DNA of 64,000 bases, from assembly GCA_036346265.1 (NCBI GenBank), contig CM070707.1:19232826-19296825 (forward strand). Reading direction: 5' to 3'. Of this stretch, positions 24,545-36,683 are shown one piece after another. Position 1 is the first letter of the stretch, and every line of letters begins with the position of its first letter. The notes under the pieces are model-generated. The model was given only the letters and a program-made list of their open reading frames with translations, did no database searches and was not told where the DNA came from. The stretch is from Melocanna baccifera (taxonomy: Eukaryota; Streptophyta; Magnoliopsida; Poales; Poaceae). The translations under genes were made by a program, and so were the position numbers.

Positions 24545-24770
24545 GGGGGCGTTCGGAATAAGATGATTTTTAGTTTTTACTGAAAAAACACGATAACTGA
24601 CTGAAAAAACATTTTAACTGAGTTGGCTTATTGGACATAATTAAATTTAAAAAATATAAAAATAAAAATGGCTCGTTAATATAGAGCGAACAATGCAAAA
24701 AAAATACGGGGAAAAAACAAAACTAAAAAATTCAAAAAAAGCAAAGTGACAAACACACTCACGGGAGTGC
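24545..24770. mobile_element. MITE-like element, family T2
   Basis: Begins GGGGGCGTTCGG and contains the conserved ataattaaatttaaaaaat core seen in copies at 24952-25213, 33841-34107, 46651-46915 and 54788-55072. Ends are approximate. Confidence 0.55.
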
Positions 24771-24951
24771 CACAAGACAAGATACTTCCATCGCCCAACG
24801 CTGCGTCCAAAAGCTCAAATAATCACTGCCGGCAAACACTCGTTTCCAGAACTTAACCAGCAAAAAAAAGTTAGAGTGTAATTAATTATTAGTTGGAAAT
24901 TTGTACCTCACATAGTACCATCTTGGCATTAGTTAATTTGGGACACTAAGG

Positions 24952-25213
24952 GGCGTTCGTTTTAACGATGGTTTCTGATTTTTGGCTGAAATTTTACTGT
25001 AACTGGTTTTTTTTACTATAACTGATTTAGCTTTTTGGGCATAATTAAATTTTAAAAAATGTAAAAATAAAAAATATGTTAACCCATCACGGACAATGCA
25101 AAGAACATGGGAAAAAATAAAAATGCAAAAAGTCTAAAAATCTAAAAAAATTCAGAAAAAGACGAATTACTGAATAGTGATAAAAAAATTGAAACTGAAA
25201 CGAGCGGAGCTTT
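24952..25213. mobile_element. MITE-like element, family T2
   Basis: Begins GGGGCGTTCGTTTT after TAA and ends near GAAACGAGCGGAGCTTTA. It holds the family core (ataattaaattttaaaaaatg) and the characteristic actgtaact motif. Ends are approximate. Confidence 0.6.
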
Positions 25214-25786
25214 AGATATGTAGGTTGTGGTAGAACACAAAATTCTTGATAGCAAAGGTCATGAGTTAAGTCCATGTACTCACCTTCAAATAAAAGAAGA
25301 AAAAAATGCAATTCCTCTTGTGTATTCTCTCTCTCCTTAGTTTATAATCTACGTCCAAAGAACAAAAGAGTGGTACTTGTGTAGGTACATATCTTGCAAC
25401 AGATCAGATTTTATTTATGAATCATGATTAAAATGATCCATGAATACAATTCTATAAAAGCATAATTAATCAATTTTTTTTATTTAAAACAGTTGTGTTC
25501 CTAGCTATGGTACGATTCAGGTCGACCGGCCATTTTCAGACCAAAGGCTTCTGGCTCGGACGGTAGATCCTGTGCCAAAACTAAAAATAGGCAACAATTT
25601 AGCGTGTTAGATTGGTTTGTTTCGTTTTCATGACTAACAACGTGGCGTAGTATATGACAACATGATGCACACCACCACAAGGAAGACACGAAAAATACAA
25701 AGATTGATGCAAACTTGCTAGCCGTGACGTGCAACCTCAACTGCCATTAGCTTGTGCATGCCTGACCTAAAAATAACCAACTATTG

Positions 25787-25788
<2 letters not shown>

Positions 25789-25855
<67 letters not shown>
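25789..25855. repeat. (AT)n microsatellite
   Basis: About 33 AT units directly against the 3' end of Helitron H2. The Helitron probably inserted into this tract. Confidence 0.95.
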
Positions 25856-25856
<1 letters not shown>

Positions 25857-28800
25857 TAATAAGGTACCGTGCGTTGTAAACGGAAAACCAAATAAAAGTG
25901 ATGCATACTATCAAATATGATTTCAAATTGAATAATAAATATCAACTTTATCTTACATCATCATGTATCAAACAAAATATATATGTTCATACTCATAAAT
26001 AAATCAAGCATCATATTAGTGAAGTATGATAGAACAAGCACATTTTTCAACATCAATTGGGCAAAGATGTTTATGTATAACCGCAAACTACACTCATTTA
26101 CATCGACAAAATGATACATTGTAGACCTGAAATCACTGAACCTGAGGAGCTCGCATCAGCATACAACCTTATGCCCTCATGGCTATTCAGACCAAGTATC
26201 TAGTAGCTGCATTCATACAGTTTATGAAGAGTATGGAAAAACTTACTTTCCACATACAACTGACGCAAAAGAGGCAAAGATGTATATGTCCATGCTCGAT
26301 AGTATACAGAACAAGCATTGATGGAAGTAAACAATCGTGCAACAATATCGAGATTCGAGAAGAGAAGCATGGACTGACCATCATGTCTCTAAAGTCCAAC
26401 AAATATAGCAAAAACAGATTCTTTTTCACCAGTTGCGTGGATAGCGTCACCATAAAAGGTAGTGGCAAAATACTTAAAAAACATGGCAACAGCACCATGG
26501 CACAAACAAAACCATTAAAGTATAGTATCAATGACAGGAAAGATTAAAATATATGCATCAGAAACTATAAACCATCACTGCATGTATTGACAGAGTGCAT
26601 TCATGTAATATATAGGATGATCATGCTAAGTACTACACTATTACTTGCCGATAAATTGATGTGATCAAAAGCATGCCCACGTAGAGACAATTCGTGTGGC
26701 TTTCTTGGGGGCAGAAAAAAAGGTTGGACAGAGCCATAGTTCCAAGCAAAAAATATTTCCCAGATGTGCTCTAACAAAACCATCAAAGTATAGTATCAAT
26801 GACAGGAAAGATTAAAATATATGCATCAGAAACTACAAACCATCACTGCATGTATTGACAGAGTGCATCCATGTAATATATAGGATGATCATGCTAAGTA
26901 CTATACTATTACTTGCCGATAAATTGATGCAACCAAAAGCATGCCCACGTAGAGACAATTCATGTGGCTTTCTTGGGGGCAAAAAAAAAAGGTTGGACAT
27001 GGCCATAGTTCCAAGCAAAAAATATTTCCCAGATGTGCTCTAACAAAAGGCCATATATGTAGCCCTTTTCCATTTTATTTATGAGATGGACCACAACAAA
27101 TGTTGTTCACCATTACAATCAACTATTTTCTCGGGTTTTCCAAACAGCAGGCACTACTCATCACACCTACTATTCTCAAGTTCCTACTCAATTACATTAC
27201 ATTGCACACGTTCCTTCTTCTGCAAGCTCCTTTCACTTACATTGCTTCACAATATATCCAGCCATCCCAGTGCACGTTATCTCCACAGTAAGCTCGTTGC
27301 CTCCTCCGTCTTGGTCTCCACAAACCCAATGTAGTGATCCATCACTTGCAACTGCATATCCTAGCAAAACAGCCTCCAACTCCTTAAAGGCAACATGATT
27401 ATCCTTCAAACAGCTGCAAACCAAGCCATTTATCATTCTGAAACACACAATTCATTCCTTTTTTTTTCCAAAGACTCCATAACACAACAATATTAACATA
27501 TTCAAGCAAGGATTCTTCTTGTAACAAAGCCACCATCTAGCTACCGACTCTAAATTTCTATCCGTGGTTATCAACCATTTCAGAAACCTGCACACAAATC
27601 TGTTTAGTAATAACGTAGCCAAATAAAAGGTGGATCACAGATTCATTATCACATCAAAATTAAGTCTGTTCATGAAGCTTTGATAGCCAACGAAGCTACA
27701 AGTAAGTTTCTATAGAAAATTAATAAACTGGCTTTTAAATCATACAGTTTTAGCCTTACTTTTGAAGTATAATTTGCTCATCAACTATAATTACACATCA
27801 GTGAAAACTGAGCATGGTACATAAAAAGTGAGGATTAGGATTACTTTCTATCTACCTGAACTACTAAGTAGGGCAGCTACGAATGCAGCTAATAGAAATA
27901 CACAGTTTGTCCCTATTTAGCCGCTGATTTTAATTGGAACTATGTCTGTGCAACTTTCAAAATTATAAACTTATAATATCAGAGGTATATCAAATCAAAC
28001 TGCTAATGATAAAAGAGACTTTCCATTTTGAACATATTAATAGAGCATTGGCAGATAAGTAACAACTATGAAATTTTTGTTATCATACATAACACCTACA
28101 TTAGACAGTCCCAGACAGATAAATAATCGAACCTTACAATACTAAGTGTATGCAATTGCAGAAAGATGATTTCCTTTGCTTAATACATTTCATAAGTGCG
28201 ACGGAAAAACAATGTTGCAAGGTAATGGAAGGTAAAAGAAGAGGGAGGAAACTAACAGAGAAATGACTACCTGAACTTCTGCTGCTAATTTGCCTCTCGC
28301 TGTCCCGCACATCGCCGAACCAAGAGATGGCCACCATCTTCTAGCTTGCATCACCATGCGATCAACGACTTGTTTGCATGATATGCTAGCATTGATGCTA
28401 AATCGATAACTAAAATGTGCACCATGAAGATTGTTTTCAGAGAGCATTATATCTTACGTAAGTTATTTTAGAAATAAAATTTGTACTAATATAGTGCCAT
28501 ATCAAAGTACTGAGACATGAAGTATTTACAATTTCAAGCAAACACGATGTGAGCATTCTGCGCAAGCACTAAATACAAGAATGCATCGACCACCATATCA
28601 TCACAGATCTTAGAACTAAATATGGATAAAGGAAAATACAAAAGGACAGGATGATACATAAGGCGTAATTGCATACTGACTTAGGCTGTAGTCAGTGGCG
28701 ACCACATGTGCATATATTCAGCCAATCTATTTGCACGGTTAGAACAGGAAGAACTCAGCCGATAAATTCGAAAACCTATGTACAACAGAAAGGGGGCAAA

Positions 28801-30114
28801 ACAAACCTCAAAAGTGAAGCCAAGCATCCATTGTTCTTAGCTCAAACCTCCTCTGCAAGACTGCAAGGAATGAGAATATATATAGTAGCATCATTAGCTA
28901 AGATTTTAACCTCACATAGAAAAAGATAACGACATATACAAAGAAAAAAAGAAGATCAGAGGATCAACGAATGGAGGAGAGGCAATACAGCAGTGATGGG
29001 AGGTGGAGCACCCACGGGGAGCAGGTCAGATAATCGAGTGCGTGATCTGCCATCGTTGCCCGCGGAATCGGCTGCGTGGTCGTTGGCGCCTGGCACCAAT
29101 TGAAGGCATCGCCAACCAAGGCACAAGAATGCACAAGAAATCATCAAACACCAGCAAGCTTAGCCCCAAGGACCCCAACCAAACACCCATCATGCAAGAT
29201 TTAAAGAATACAACATTGGAAGAATCAAATCGATCTACTTCTCCTGCTTGATTGCCCTGCTTGAAGAACCTATCTCCGGTGTTCGCCTCTGGATGCCTCG
29301 CACGTGGGAAGCAAGGGCAGGGCGAGGGTTAAGGGGTAGAGGCGGCGGCGATGCGTCGACACGGTGGGGCGGAGGGGAGACAGCAGCGGCGGATGGGAAG
29401 GAGGCGCGGCGGTTGGGTGGGGAGGCGGCACGAGGCAGATGGGCTGGGGTGGCGGTCGGCGGATGGGGAGAGGAGGCAGCAGTCGGATGGGGTGCGGTGG
29501 CGGCGACGGCGGATGGGGAGGAGGCAGGCGGCGGTGATGGGCGCCGACGCGGGTGGGGAGGTCAACGCTACGGAGGAGAGGGCGCGCACGCGGGTGGGGA
29601 GAGCCGCGCGCGGGGAGAGGCGGATCTCATGAGGCGAGGGAGAGCGAGGGGAGGCGGGGAGAGCGAGGGGAGGCGGCGGGGCGGGGGGAGAGCGAGGATC
29701 CGCGGAGGTGGGGCGGCGGGGAGAGCGAGGGGAGGCGCGCGGCCGGGGGCGCCGCGAGGCGAGGAGGGAGAGGAGGACGGGGAGGCGGCAGGGCGGCGCG
29801 GCGAGGCAGGGGAGAGAGGAGGACGGGGAGCGAGGCGCGCGCGGCGGGAGGGTGCGGTCGGCGAGGGAGGGAGAGGAGGACGGGGAGCGAGAGGAGGAGG
29901 CGGGGGGGGGGGCGCTGTGGTGGGAGCGGGGACAGCGAGGGGAGCGGATCGGGGCAGCAGGAGGAGAGCGAGGGGGAGCGGATCAGGGCGGCGGGTGCGG
30001 AGGGGGAGGTGGGGGGAGAACGGTTCAGATTCTATCTCATAATCAGATCGAATGGTTAAAAAAAATAAAGGAGGACTCATCAACCACCAACTCCTTCTTT
30101 TAAAGTAGTAAAGA
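25856..30114 (-). mobile_element. Helitron H2, inverted close copy of H1
   Basis: About 4.26 kb, read leftwards. The 5' end TCTTTACTACTTTAAAAG is at 30114. The 3' end at 25856 reads CGTTTACAACGCACGG..CTTATTAG, a mutated form of the usual CTTACTAG end. It matches H1 along its whole length, including the GC block, exon-like segments and the 266-bp duplication, with scattered substitutions and small indels. H1 and H2 face each other by their 3' ends across 1.42 kb. Confidence 0.87.
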
Positions 30115-30122
30115 TATATATA

Positions 30123-33100
30123 CTAGTAAGGTGCCCGTGCGTTGCAACGGAAAACTAAATAAAAGTGATGCATACTATCAAATATGATCTCAAACTGAAT
30201 AATAAATATCAATTTTATTTTACGTCATCATGTTTCAAACAAAACATACATGTTCATACTCATAAATAAATCAAGCATCATATTAATGAACCATGATAAA
30301 ACAAACACCATATACAATAATATGTACAGAAATGATAATAAACAATATTTTTCATAGTAAATGATACTAAATTTCACACATGTAGGAAGCAATTCAGTTG
30401 ATGCGGGCGGCGGCGGTGTGGGCGGCGCGCTTCTTGGCTAGCATCAACAGTTTATTATCTTATTGGATCAAAGTATAAGAACATGATATAAGTTAGAAAC
30501 TTTACCAGAATATTTCTTCATAAATATTGGCCACAGTGAAAGATGACTGTGCAAATACCATCAGAAGGATCATGTGAGTCTATGCATGTTGACTGAACTG
30601 GTACTTATATGCCTTTTTCTTTAGCGTGAGAATAAACCATACAAAACCTGGATGACAGGGTTGATCAACACATTGATACATTGGCAACAAGCAAGCAATT
30701 TTCAAATTTTATCACTAACGCGCTTGCCCCATTTTCAATATCAACATTGACACCTGTGAATAAGTACATGCATCCAAATTTAAATTAAAGACTTATGCTA
30801 TTGCAACTTAAATGCTTAACTCAACAAAACCTAAAAAGGTATGACATAGAAAAAGCTATTGCATTTTGTGTACTCCACAGTGAACAACTCCTCAATACAC
30901 TAAGAAAGTGAAACAACCACCTTTACCCTACTCCTAAAACTAAACAAAAAGTATAACTCAATGGCAAAAATTAAGGTTTATGAAGTATCAAGTATGAGCC
31001 CTCATAATGTTGAACATTATCATCCAGTAAAAAAATGTTGAACCTTATCTATGTAGTTGTCATTGATATCATTTGGGTAGATGAAAAAGCATTTGATTAC
31101 GCTATATAGAGAAAGTAGCAAATAAACATTTGGTACTTGATGAGCCCGCTCACAAGCTTGTACAATAACTTATCTGAAGTGACAGTGTTAACAAGCTGCC
31201 GACTAAGGAAACGGCCATACGCAAACAACATCGTAGTGGAAAAAAATGCCTGTCATGAAAATAATATAAAGAATCATTTAAATGCAAGCAAACCATCAAC
31301 AGCTTATGCCCTGAATAAACCATAACCTACCAACTTACCAGTTCAAAAGCCTAAACCACGAAGTCTGCTGTCCTCATTGACCTTCCTGAGCAGATTAAAA
31401 AGCTCCCTCGCCATGAAGATTTGGATGACGACAACCATAGCCCATATATAAAGATGACCCATGTATATCAAAAACACAAATCCAACCATCATCCATAGCG
31501 AGGAATACGTGCGAACAAGCATCGACTTGTACTTGTTCTGGTCATTCACAAGCAAATTAGAGCCATTGGTTTTGTTCACATTAGCAGGAATCTAAAAGAC
31601 AATAATTTATAAAGATTAAAGTATACGTCCGCCACTCACTCCTACATCCAAGAAACAGAGACCACCAAGAATCTGAGACCTCCGTAGGTGAAAAAAGTTT
31701 ACCTCGCTAGAGCGCTTAGGTGCCTCACGCGACCACCATGGGTCGAGCTTGCGATTGCTGCCGTGCCCTCAACGAACCGTTGTCCCTTTGCATGTTTGGA
31801 TCCTTCCAATCTAGGCAGCACAAATTAAACAAAGAAGAGTCTTGATAACTTAATTATAAGGCTATTAGCTAGCTAATTCATGATCGCCATCCAAGATGAC
31901 ACCCAGAAAATAAACTGCTATTAGTAGTACTACTTTTGGGTAACAGAGAACCGTATGTGAACATGGGCAGACCAATGCACCTCAGTGGATCTAGGAATTT
32001 CGGGGTTGGGGTGCAGACATATAAGACCAATGTCTAGTTTCAAAACTACATTGAGTCATTCAAACTTCTACAATCCACATTCAAAAAGACAAGATGAACA
32101 ACCTAGTTCTTGAAAGATCAGTGGGGAGAGAGGATCCCAACTGAAATTTTATTAATATAATCTTTCAAGAAAGGAAGAGTGCACGTGAATCCTAAATCAA
32201 AGGGAAAGGTAGAATGGATCGACCTCTTCGTCACTCATCGCTCGCGCGCTTGCTGGCGGCCGGGGCGAGGAGGCCCGCGGATTGACCCCTATGAGACGCG
32301 AATCGCTCGACAGATCCCGAGCAGCCTCGCGCTGCGCCACGTCGCGGAGACTCTTCTTCAGCCACGCCGCCGTCACCGAGGCCGACCTCGCGCGCTACCT
32401 TGCAGCGGCGGTCTTGGACGGGCCGAGCGAGGCGACCTCCTCCTGGCGATGCGGCGCGGGGTGGAGAGGAGGAGGCGGCGCGGAGCGAGGTGGGGAGGAG
32501 GAGGAGGCGGATACGGCGCGGGGTGGGGGAGGAGGAGGCGGCGGAGCGGGGGGGGAGGAGGGCGAGGGGAGGCGGATCGGGGTGGTGGGAGAGCGAGGGG
32601 AGGCGGGGTGAGCGCGGGGGGCGGCGGGGAGAGCGAGGGGAGACGGAAGAGGCGGGAGCGCGCGCGCGAGAGGAGCGATGGAGAAAGGCCCACGCTACCT
32701 CCTCCTCCTCGGCGGCACTGCCGCCTCGGCGCTGCTCCGCGCTTCTTCTTTGCCTTGCGCCACTTCTTCTTCTCGCTTCCTCCTGGGTCCGCCTCGCCGG
32801 AGGGGGGGGGGAGGAGAGAGAAGCGGTGCGGCGGGGCGCGAGAGAGCGAGGGGAGGCGGGGCGCGAGAGAGCGGGGGAGGCGGGAGAGCGAGGCGGGGGG
32901 AGAGCGGCAGCGGGCGCAAGGGGGAGAGCGAGGGAGGCTGGGGAGAGCGGCGGGAGGCGGGGCGCGAGGGGAGCGAGGCGGATTTTAGGGTTTAGGGAGG
33001 TGGCGTGCGGGGTGGGAGGGGAGGGGAGGGGTGACAGACAGTTCGGATTTAATCTCGTAATCAGATCGAATGGTTGAGAAGAGAAGAATGACGACGGGTC

Positions 33101-33132
33101 AACCACCAACTCCTTCTTTTATAATAGTAAAG

Positions 33133-33133
<1 letters not shown>
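30123..33133 (-). mobile_element. Helitron H3
   Basis: About 3.0 kb, read leftwards. The 5' end TCTTTACTATTATAAAAGAAGG is at 33133. The 3' end with CCGTTGCAACGCACGGGC and CTTACTAG is at 30123. Only 8 bases (tatatata) separate it from the 5' end of H2. It shares the 5' 80 bp, the GC-rich block and the 3' ~170 bp with H1/H2, but the interior differs: it carries part of a CDP-diacylglycerol synthase gene. Confidence 0.85.
31097..31793 (-). pseudogene. Captured fragment of a phosphatidate cytidylyltransferase gene
   Basis: Three exon-like pieces on the minus strand match the N-terminal part of plant CDP-DAG synthase, which makes CDP-diacylglycerol from phosphatidate and CTP. Piece one is 31703-31793, starting ATG with MQRDNGS. 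Piece two is 31339-31591, containing LLVNDQNKYKSML, then YMGHLYIWAMVVVIQIFMA and ELFNLL. Piece three is about 31097-31249, with AYGRFLSRQLVNTVTSDK and the KYQMFICYFLYIA membrane segment. GT-AG introns are kept. Frames break near the end of piece one, at the end of piece two (one base missing in the GFRLLNW region) and at the start of piece three; the match stops after YIA. The catalytic C-terminal signature is absent. It is a non-functional captured fragment in Helitron orientation. Confidence 0.85.
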
Positions 33134-33143
<10 letters not shown>

Positions 33144-33169
<26 letters not shown>

Positions 33170-33170
33170 T
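33144..33170. repeat. (AC)n microsatellite
   Basis: A pure AC run following a short (AT)n at the 5' edge of Helitron H3. Confidence 0.95.
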
Positions 33171-33320
33171 TCTTTTGAAGCGGGCAATATGTCCTAATTG
33201 ATCTTTTTTATTTTGAAAATTCGCCAAGAGCTCTAGCAATAGATGGGCATCCGATCCCATCCTAAGACTCAAAACTCGGGTATGCAAGGACGCAATTGCC
33301 ACTCTTTATCATGTGAAACT

Positions 33321-33460
33321 TCATCATATACTTTCCTCACATTTGAGAATTTCAGGATTTACCCTCCCCACTCAATGACATGTGGGGTCAGGATGAGCCA
33401 CTGACACGTGGGCCAGAGGGTAAATCCTGAATTTCAATCTAAGGGGAGGGTATATGATGA
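33321..33460. mobile_element. Palindromic MITE-like element
   Basis: The ends tcatcatata and tatatgatga bound long imperfect inverted arms (gaatttcaggatttaccctcc against agggtaaatcctgaatttc) around CACTGACACGTGGGCC. A second copy is at 39478-39636. Confidence 0.7.
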
Positions 33461-33500
33461 ATAATTCCCTTTACCATCGGGCCACAAGCCAGATACCTAA

Positions 33501-33747
33501 TGAGTCTTTTCTTTTTAGCTTTCTAAAAACTGCTATTCGGCTTTTCTACAATAACTAACTTTCAAACGGAGTGTTTTTTTGAAGACAAAATTTACAAGTT
33601 AATTATAATATATACTATAGCGATTTCATTTATATCGGCCGAAACAGCATACAAGTTTCTATTACTTCATACTCTTTCTTACGAATATCCTAAAAGCTAT
33701 AAGTCGCAGCCAAAAGCTATAAGGCAAAACCAAAAAGAACATGCTCA
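33501..33747. mobile_element. Degenerate MITE, family T1
   Basis: The ends TGAGTCTTTTCTTTTT and AAAAAGAACATGCTCA form an imperfect inverted repeat. The interior shares the ctaactttcaaacggagt and agtcgcagccaaaagct blocks with 18974-19216. Confidence 0.65.
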
Positions 33748-33840
33748 ATTAATATATTGATATTCATCTAATAATATTATAATATATACGAAGCATTTGC
33801 CCCCTCAAACTAACTAAAAGTACAGAGATGGTCACAAGTT

Positions 33841-34107
33841 AGGGTGCTCAATTGGACTTAACAAGCTATGGTTTATGGTTTATTTTTACTGTAACTAGCT
33901 TATTTTACACTGTAGCTGATGGTGATTTATTTAGTATAATTAATTTTTTTAAAAATAAAAACAGGTTAGTCTGTCACATATAATGCAAACGAATACGAAA
34001 AAAGAATCGGTAAAAAATCTCAAAAAATCCAAAAAACCAGAAAAAGACAAAAAGACAGAAATAGTAAAAAATAAACCAGAAACTCAAACTGAAATGAGCG
34101 GGCTCGT
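33841..34107. mobile_element. MITE-like element, family T2
   Basis: Contains the actgtaactagctt motif, the tagtataattaattttt core and a terminal GAAATGAGCGGGCTC like other T2 copies. Ends are approximate. Confidence 0.55.
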
Positions 34108-35480
34108 AACCGGACCTAGATCAGAGGTAGGTCCTACTTTGACCTTTTGGTTCATTCGGGGGAGGTAAACCCTACCTTTTAGCTCAGGGTGGCTCCAATG
34201 CCCTATGAATTAAGTAAGAACATCATGTACCCTTTTTTTCCTAGAGTTGATTACAAAGATGATTATGATAGGAGAACTGTCGCCTTCATATCGATCGATC
34301 GTCTAATGAAGATATTTTTGGTGTTGATCCAAGTGGCTGCCGACAACTTCTGGCTCGTGATTTGAATCATAGACACCTTCGCCGAAAGGCAAAGATACAC
34401 ACAAGAGGAGAAATACTGGGAAAATTGCTCCAGAGGTCCCTGCAATTGTTGCTGATGACCTCTTAATTAGGCTTGTAAACATGTAGTCTGTTTCTTCCTC
34501 TTTTCTTCCTTTTGTTTTTGCAAACAAACCGTAAAAATCAACATGGCAAACTTATATAGTAAAGTCACTTATGTCTCTAAACTTTAAAGTACGTAGTGTA
34601 TTTTTAGTTATAGTGATTTTTGTACTTGTAGAATTTTAGAAATTACCTAAGCGACATACCTTGCAAGTCTAGAGACCGAAACAAGTTAGACATCAACATC
34701 ACAATTTTTGGAGCGTAATCAAAAAGGGAAAATGACAGTCTCCTTTTTTTTTTCATTTTATGACTTATCATTTTTCCCGAATAAACAATAGAACAATTTT
34801 TTCTTCGTTTTTTCGAAACAACTTATCAAAACAGCCATCAGCTATAGTAATACACCATCATTCATAGCAAAAAAAAAAAAAAGAACCCACCAAACATATA
34901 CAGATCAGATTGCTCGTTCGTGGCTCAAACCCAGCTTTATATTTGAGTGTGTAGGCCAATCCCGTTTTTCATTGTGATTTGCTCGGATCCATTTGTCCTA
35001 TCGCACCAAACTAAAAGCAAATTAATTATATGGAATAGAAAACTCCATTAGGCTTCAAGTCATTCGACATCGCGATCAGTACTGAATCAAAGCTTTATGA
35101 TCTCGTTATATATTATTTCGTCATCAGAACTGGTGCGGTGCATTTTTTCCACACCTCCAATGGACGGCGATTACTTCAACTCTAGGCAATGAAAATCTTT
35201 TTTGTCAAAAGATGTTGTATCCATTGAAATTATTCTTGACCTTCCTGAATTAGCCTTTCATTAATTCGTAGCTGGCTATTTTTTTTAATAAAGAATCGTA
35301 CTCCAGCCTCAAGTCACAAAAGGATCAATCTTTTGAAGTTACATGTGGTTAAACATTACAAATTTTGTCTAGCAATATCTTTGTGAAAATTCATATTGGA
35401 TGCAATATTATAATTTTATTATATTGTATAGATATATCATAATATAAATGAGTGATCAAAATTTACATTTCACAGATCAT
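34108..35480. other. Intergenic, no gene seen
   Basis: AT-rich. Short frames only, none with a recognisable domain or splice context. Confidence 0.4.
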
Positions 35481-35723
35481 GGTCCTGTTCTTTGCGGCTT
35501 CTAAAAGCCGTTTTTGGTTTTTGCTACAGTAACTAACTTTTAAACGGAGTATTTTTTTAAGATGAGATCAACAAATTAATTGTAGTACATATTAAAAAAC
35601 TAATATCTGTGCCATAAAAAATCGCAAGTGAGTATCTCTCTTTCCGCAATCTCTGTCGTAAACAGCCAAAAAATCATCAGCCACAACCAAAAACCATCAG
35701 CCGCAGCCATCAGCAAACAGACC
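35481..35723. mobile_element. MITE, family T1
   Basis: Begins GGTCCTGTTCTTTGCGGC and shares the ttttaaacggagtattttttta and cgcaagtgagtatctctctt blocks with 18974-19216. The right end has decayed (aaacagacc). It lies about 1 kb upstream of the ASR gene. Confidence 0.75.
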
Positions 35724-36554
35724 CATATCAATGTTCCAAAACGACTTTCTTTCTTGACCGGGACATTATTTTTGTGACCGGGCGAGTGGCTAGCTAACTT
35801 GATGGCACACCTACTGCGGTCCAAATTACATGTCATTTTAACATCACGCACACATAACAAGTCTAGCGTTGATGCTCTAGTTTTCCAATCATCCAACGGA
35901 TACAAATGGAAAGCTAGCAAATTCGAAAACGTATTAGAGTACACACACACACACGATGAATATACCATCATACCTCGACGAGTAGCTGGAGACATACTGG
36001 TGCAGTACGTACTGCGACGATGGAATACGTATCCGCCAACATAGAAACCCAGCCTTTTATTACTCAGATGGACACCTACCCGTGCTGCTAGCCCGCCAAG
36101 TGCTCGCTGGGCCGCACCGTCCATGATTAGTGGGCCCATGCTCCTCCCTTCCCCCGGATGCCAATGCTTTTCTGACACGTGTACGCCTCGTCGGTCTCGA
36201 GAAAGACATCGCCGTATCATGTAAGGCATATTTTCTCTTCACACTAAGATCAAAAGAGATAGTAAAATTTTAAATTATTCTTAATTATTATATGTAAATA
36301 TTATATTTAATATATATAATAGTAAATAAAGCTGTATATTTATTAGAGGTATAAAAGAAACATTACATAAATTTCATATTAAAACATAAAATATATTTTA
36401 TATTTATAGATAATTTAAAAAATATGGGGGAGTACAACACTATGGCCGCTTGAAATATCCATTTGGTCTCATAATTTGAGTTACAATGTAGTTATCCATA
36501 GGTTTAATTAATTAAATAATTCCAGCACCGTCCATTTCAACGGTGGCCTCGGCC

Positions 36555-36561
36555 TATAAAA
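36555..36561 (+). promoter_or_regulatory. TATA box of the ASR gene
   Basis: TATAAAA in the context GGCCTATAAAACCCGG, about 125 bp before the ATG. Confidence 0.7.
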
Positions 36562-36683
36562 CCCGGCCAGTAGTGGGAAGCTAACGACCAAGCAGATCAA
36601 CACGAGTAATTAAGCCAACCATCCTTTTATCGCATACGCACACGGCACAAGAGCCAACCAGCCAAGTGTACGTAAGCTTAGCC

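Noticed and set aside
35600..36229. 209-residue minus-strand frame
   Set aside because: Starts beside a MITE and partly translates it; no recognisable domain and weak composition.
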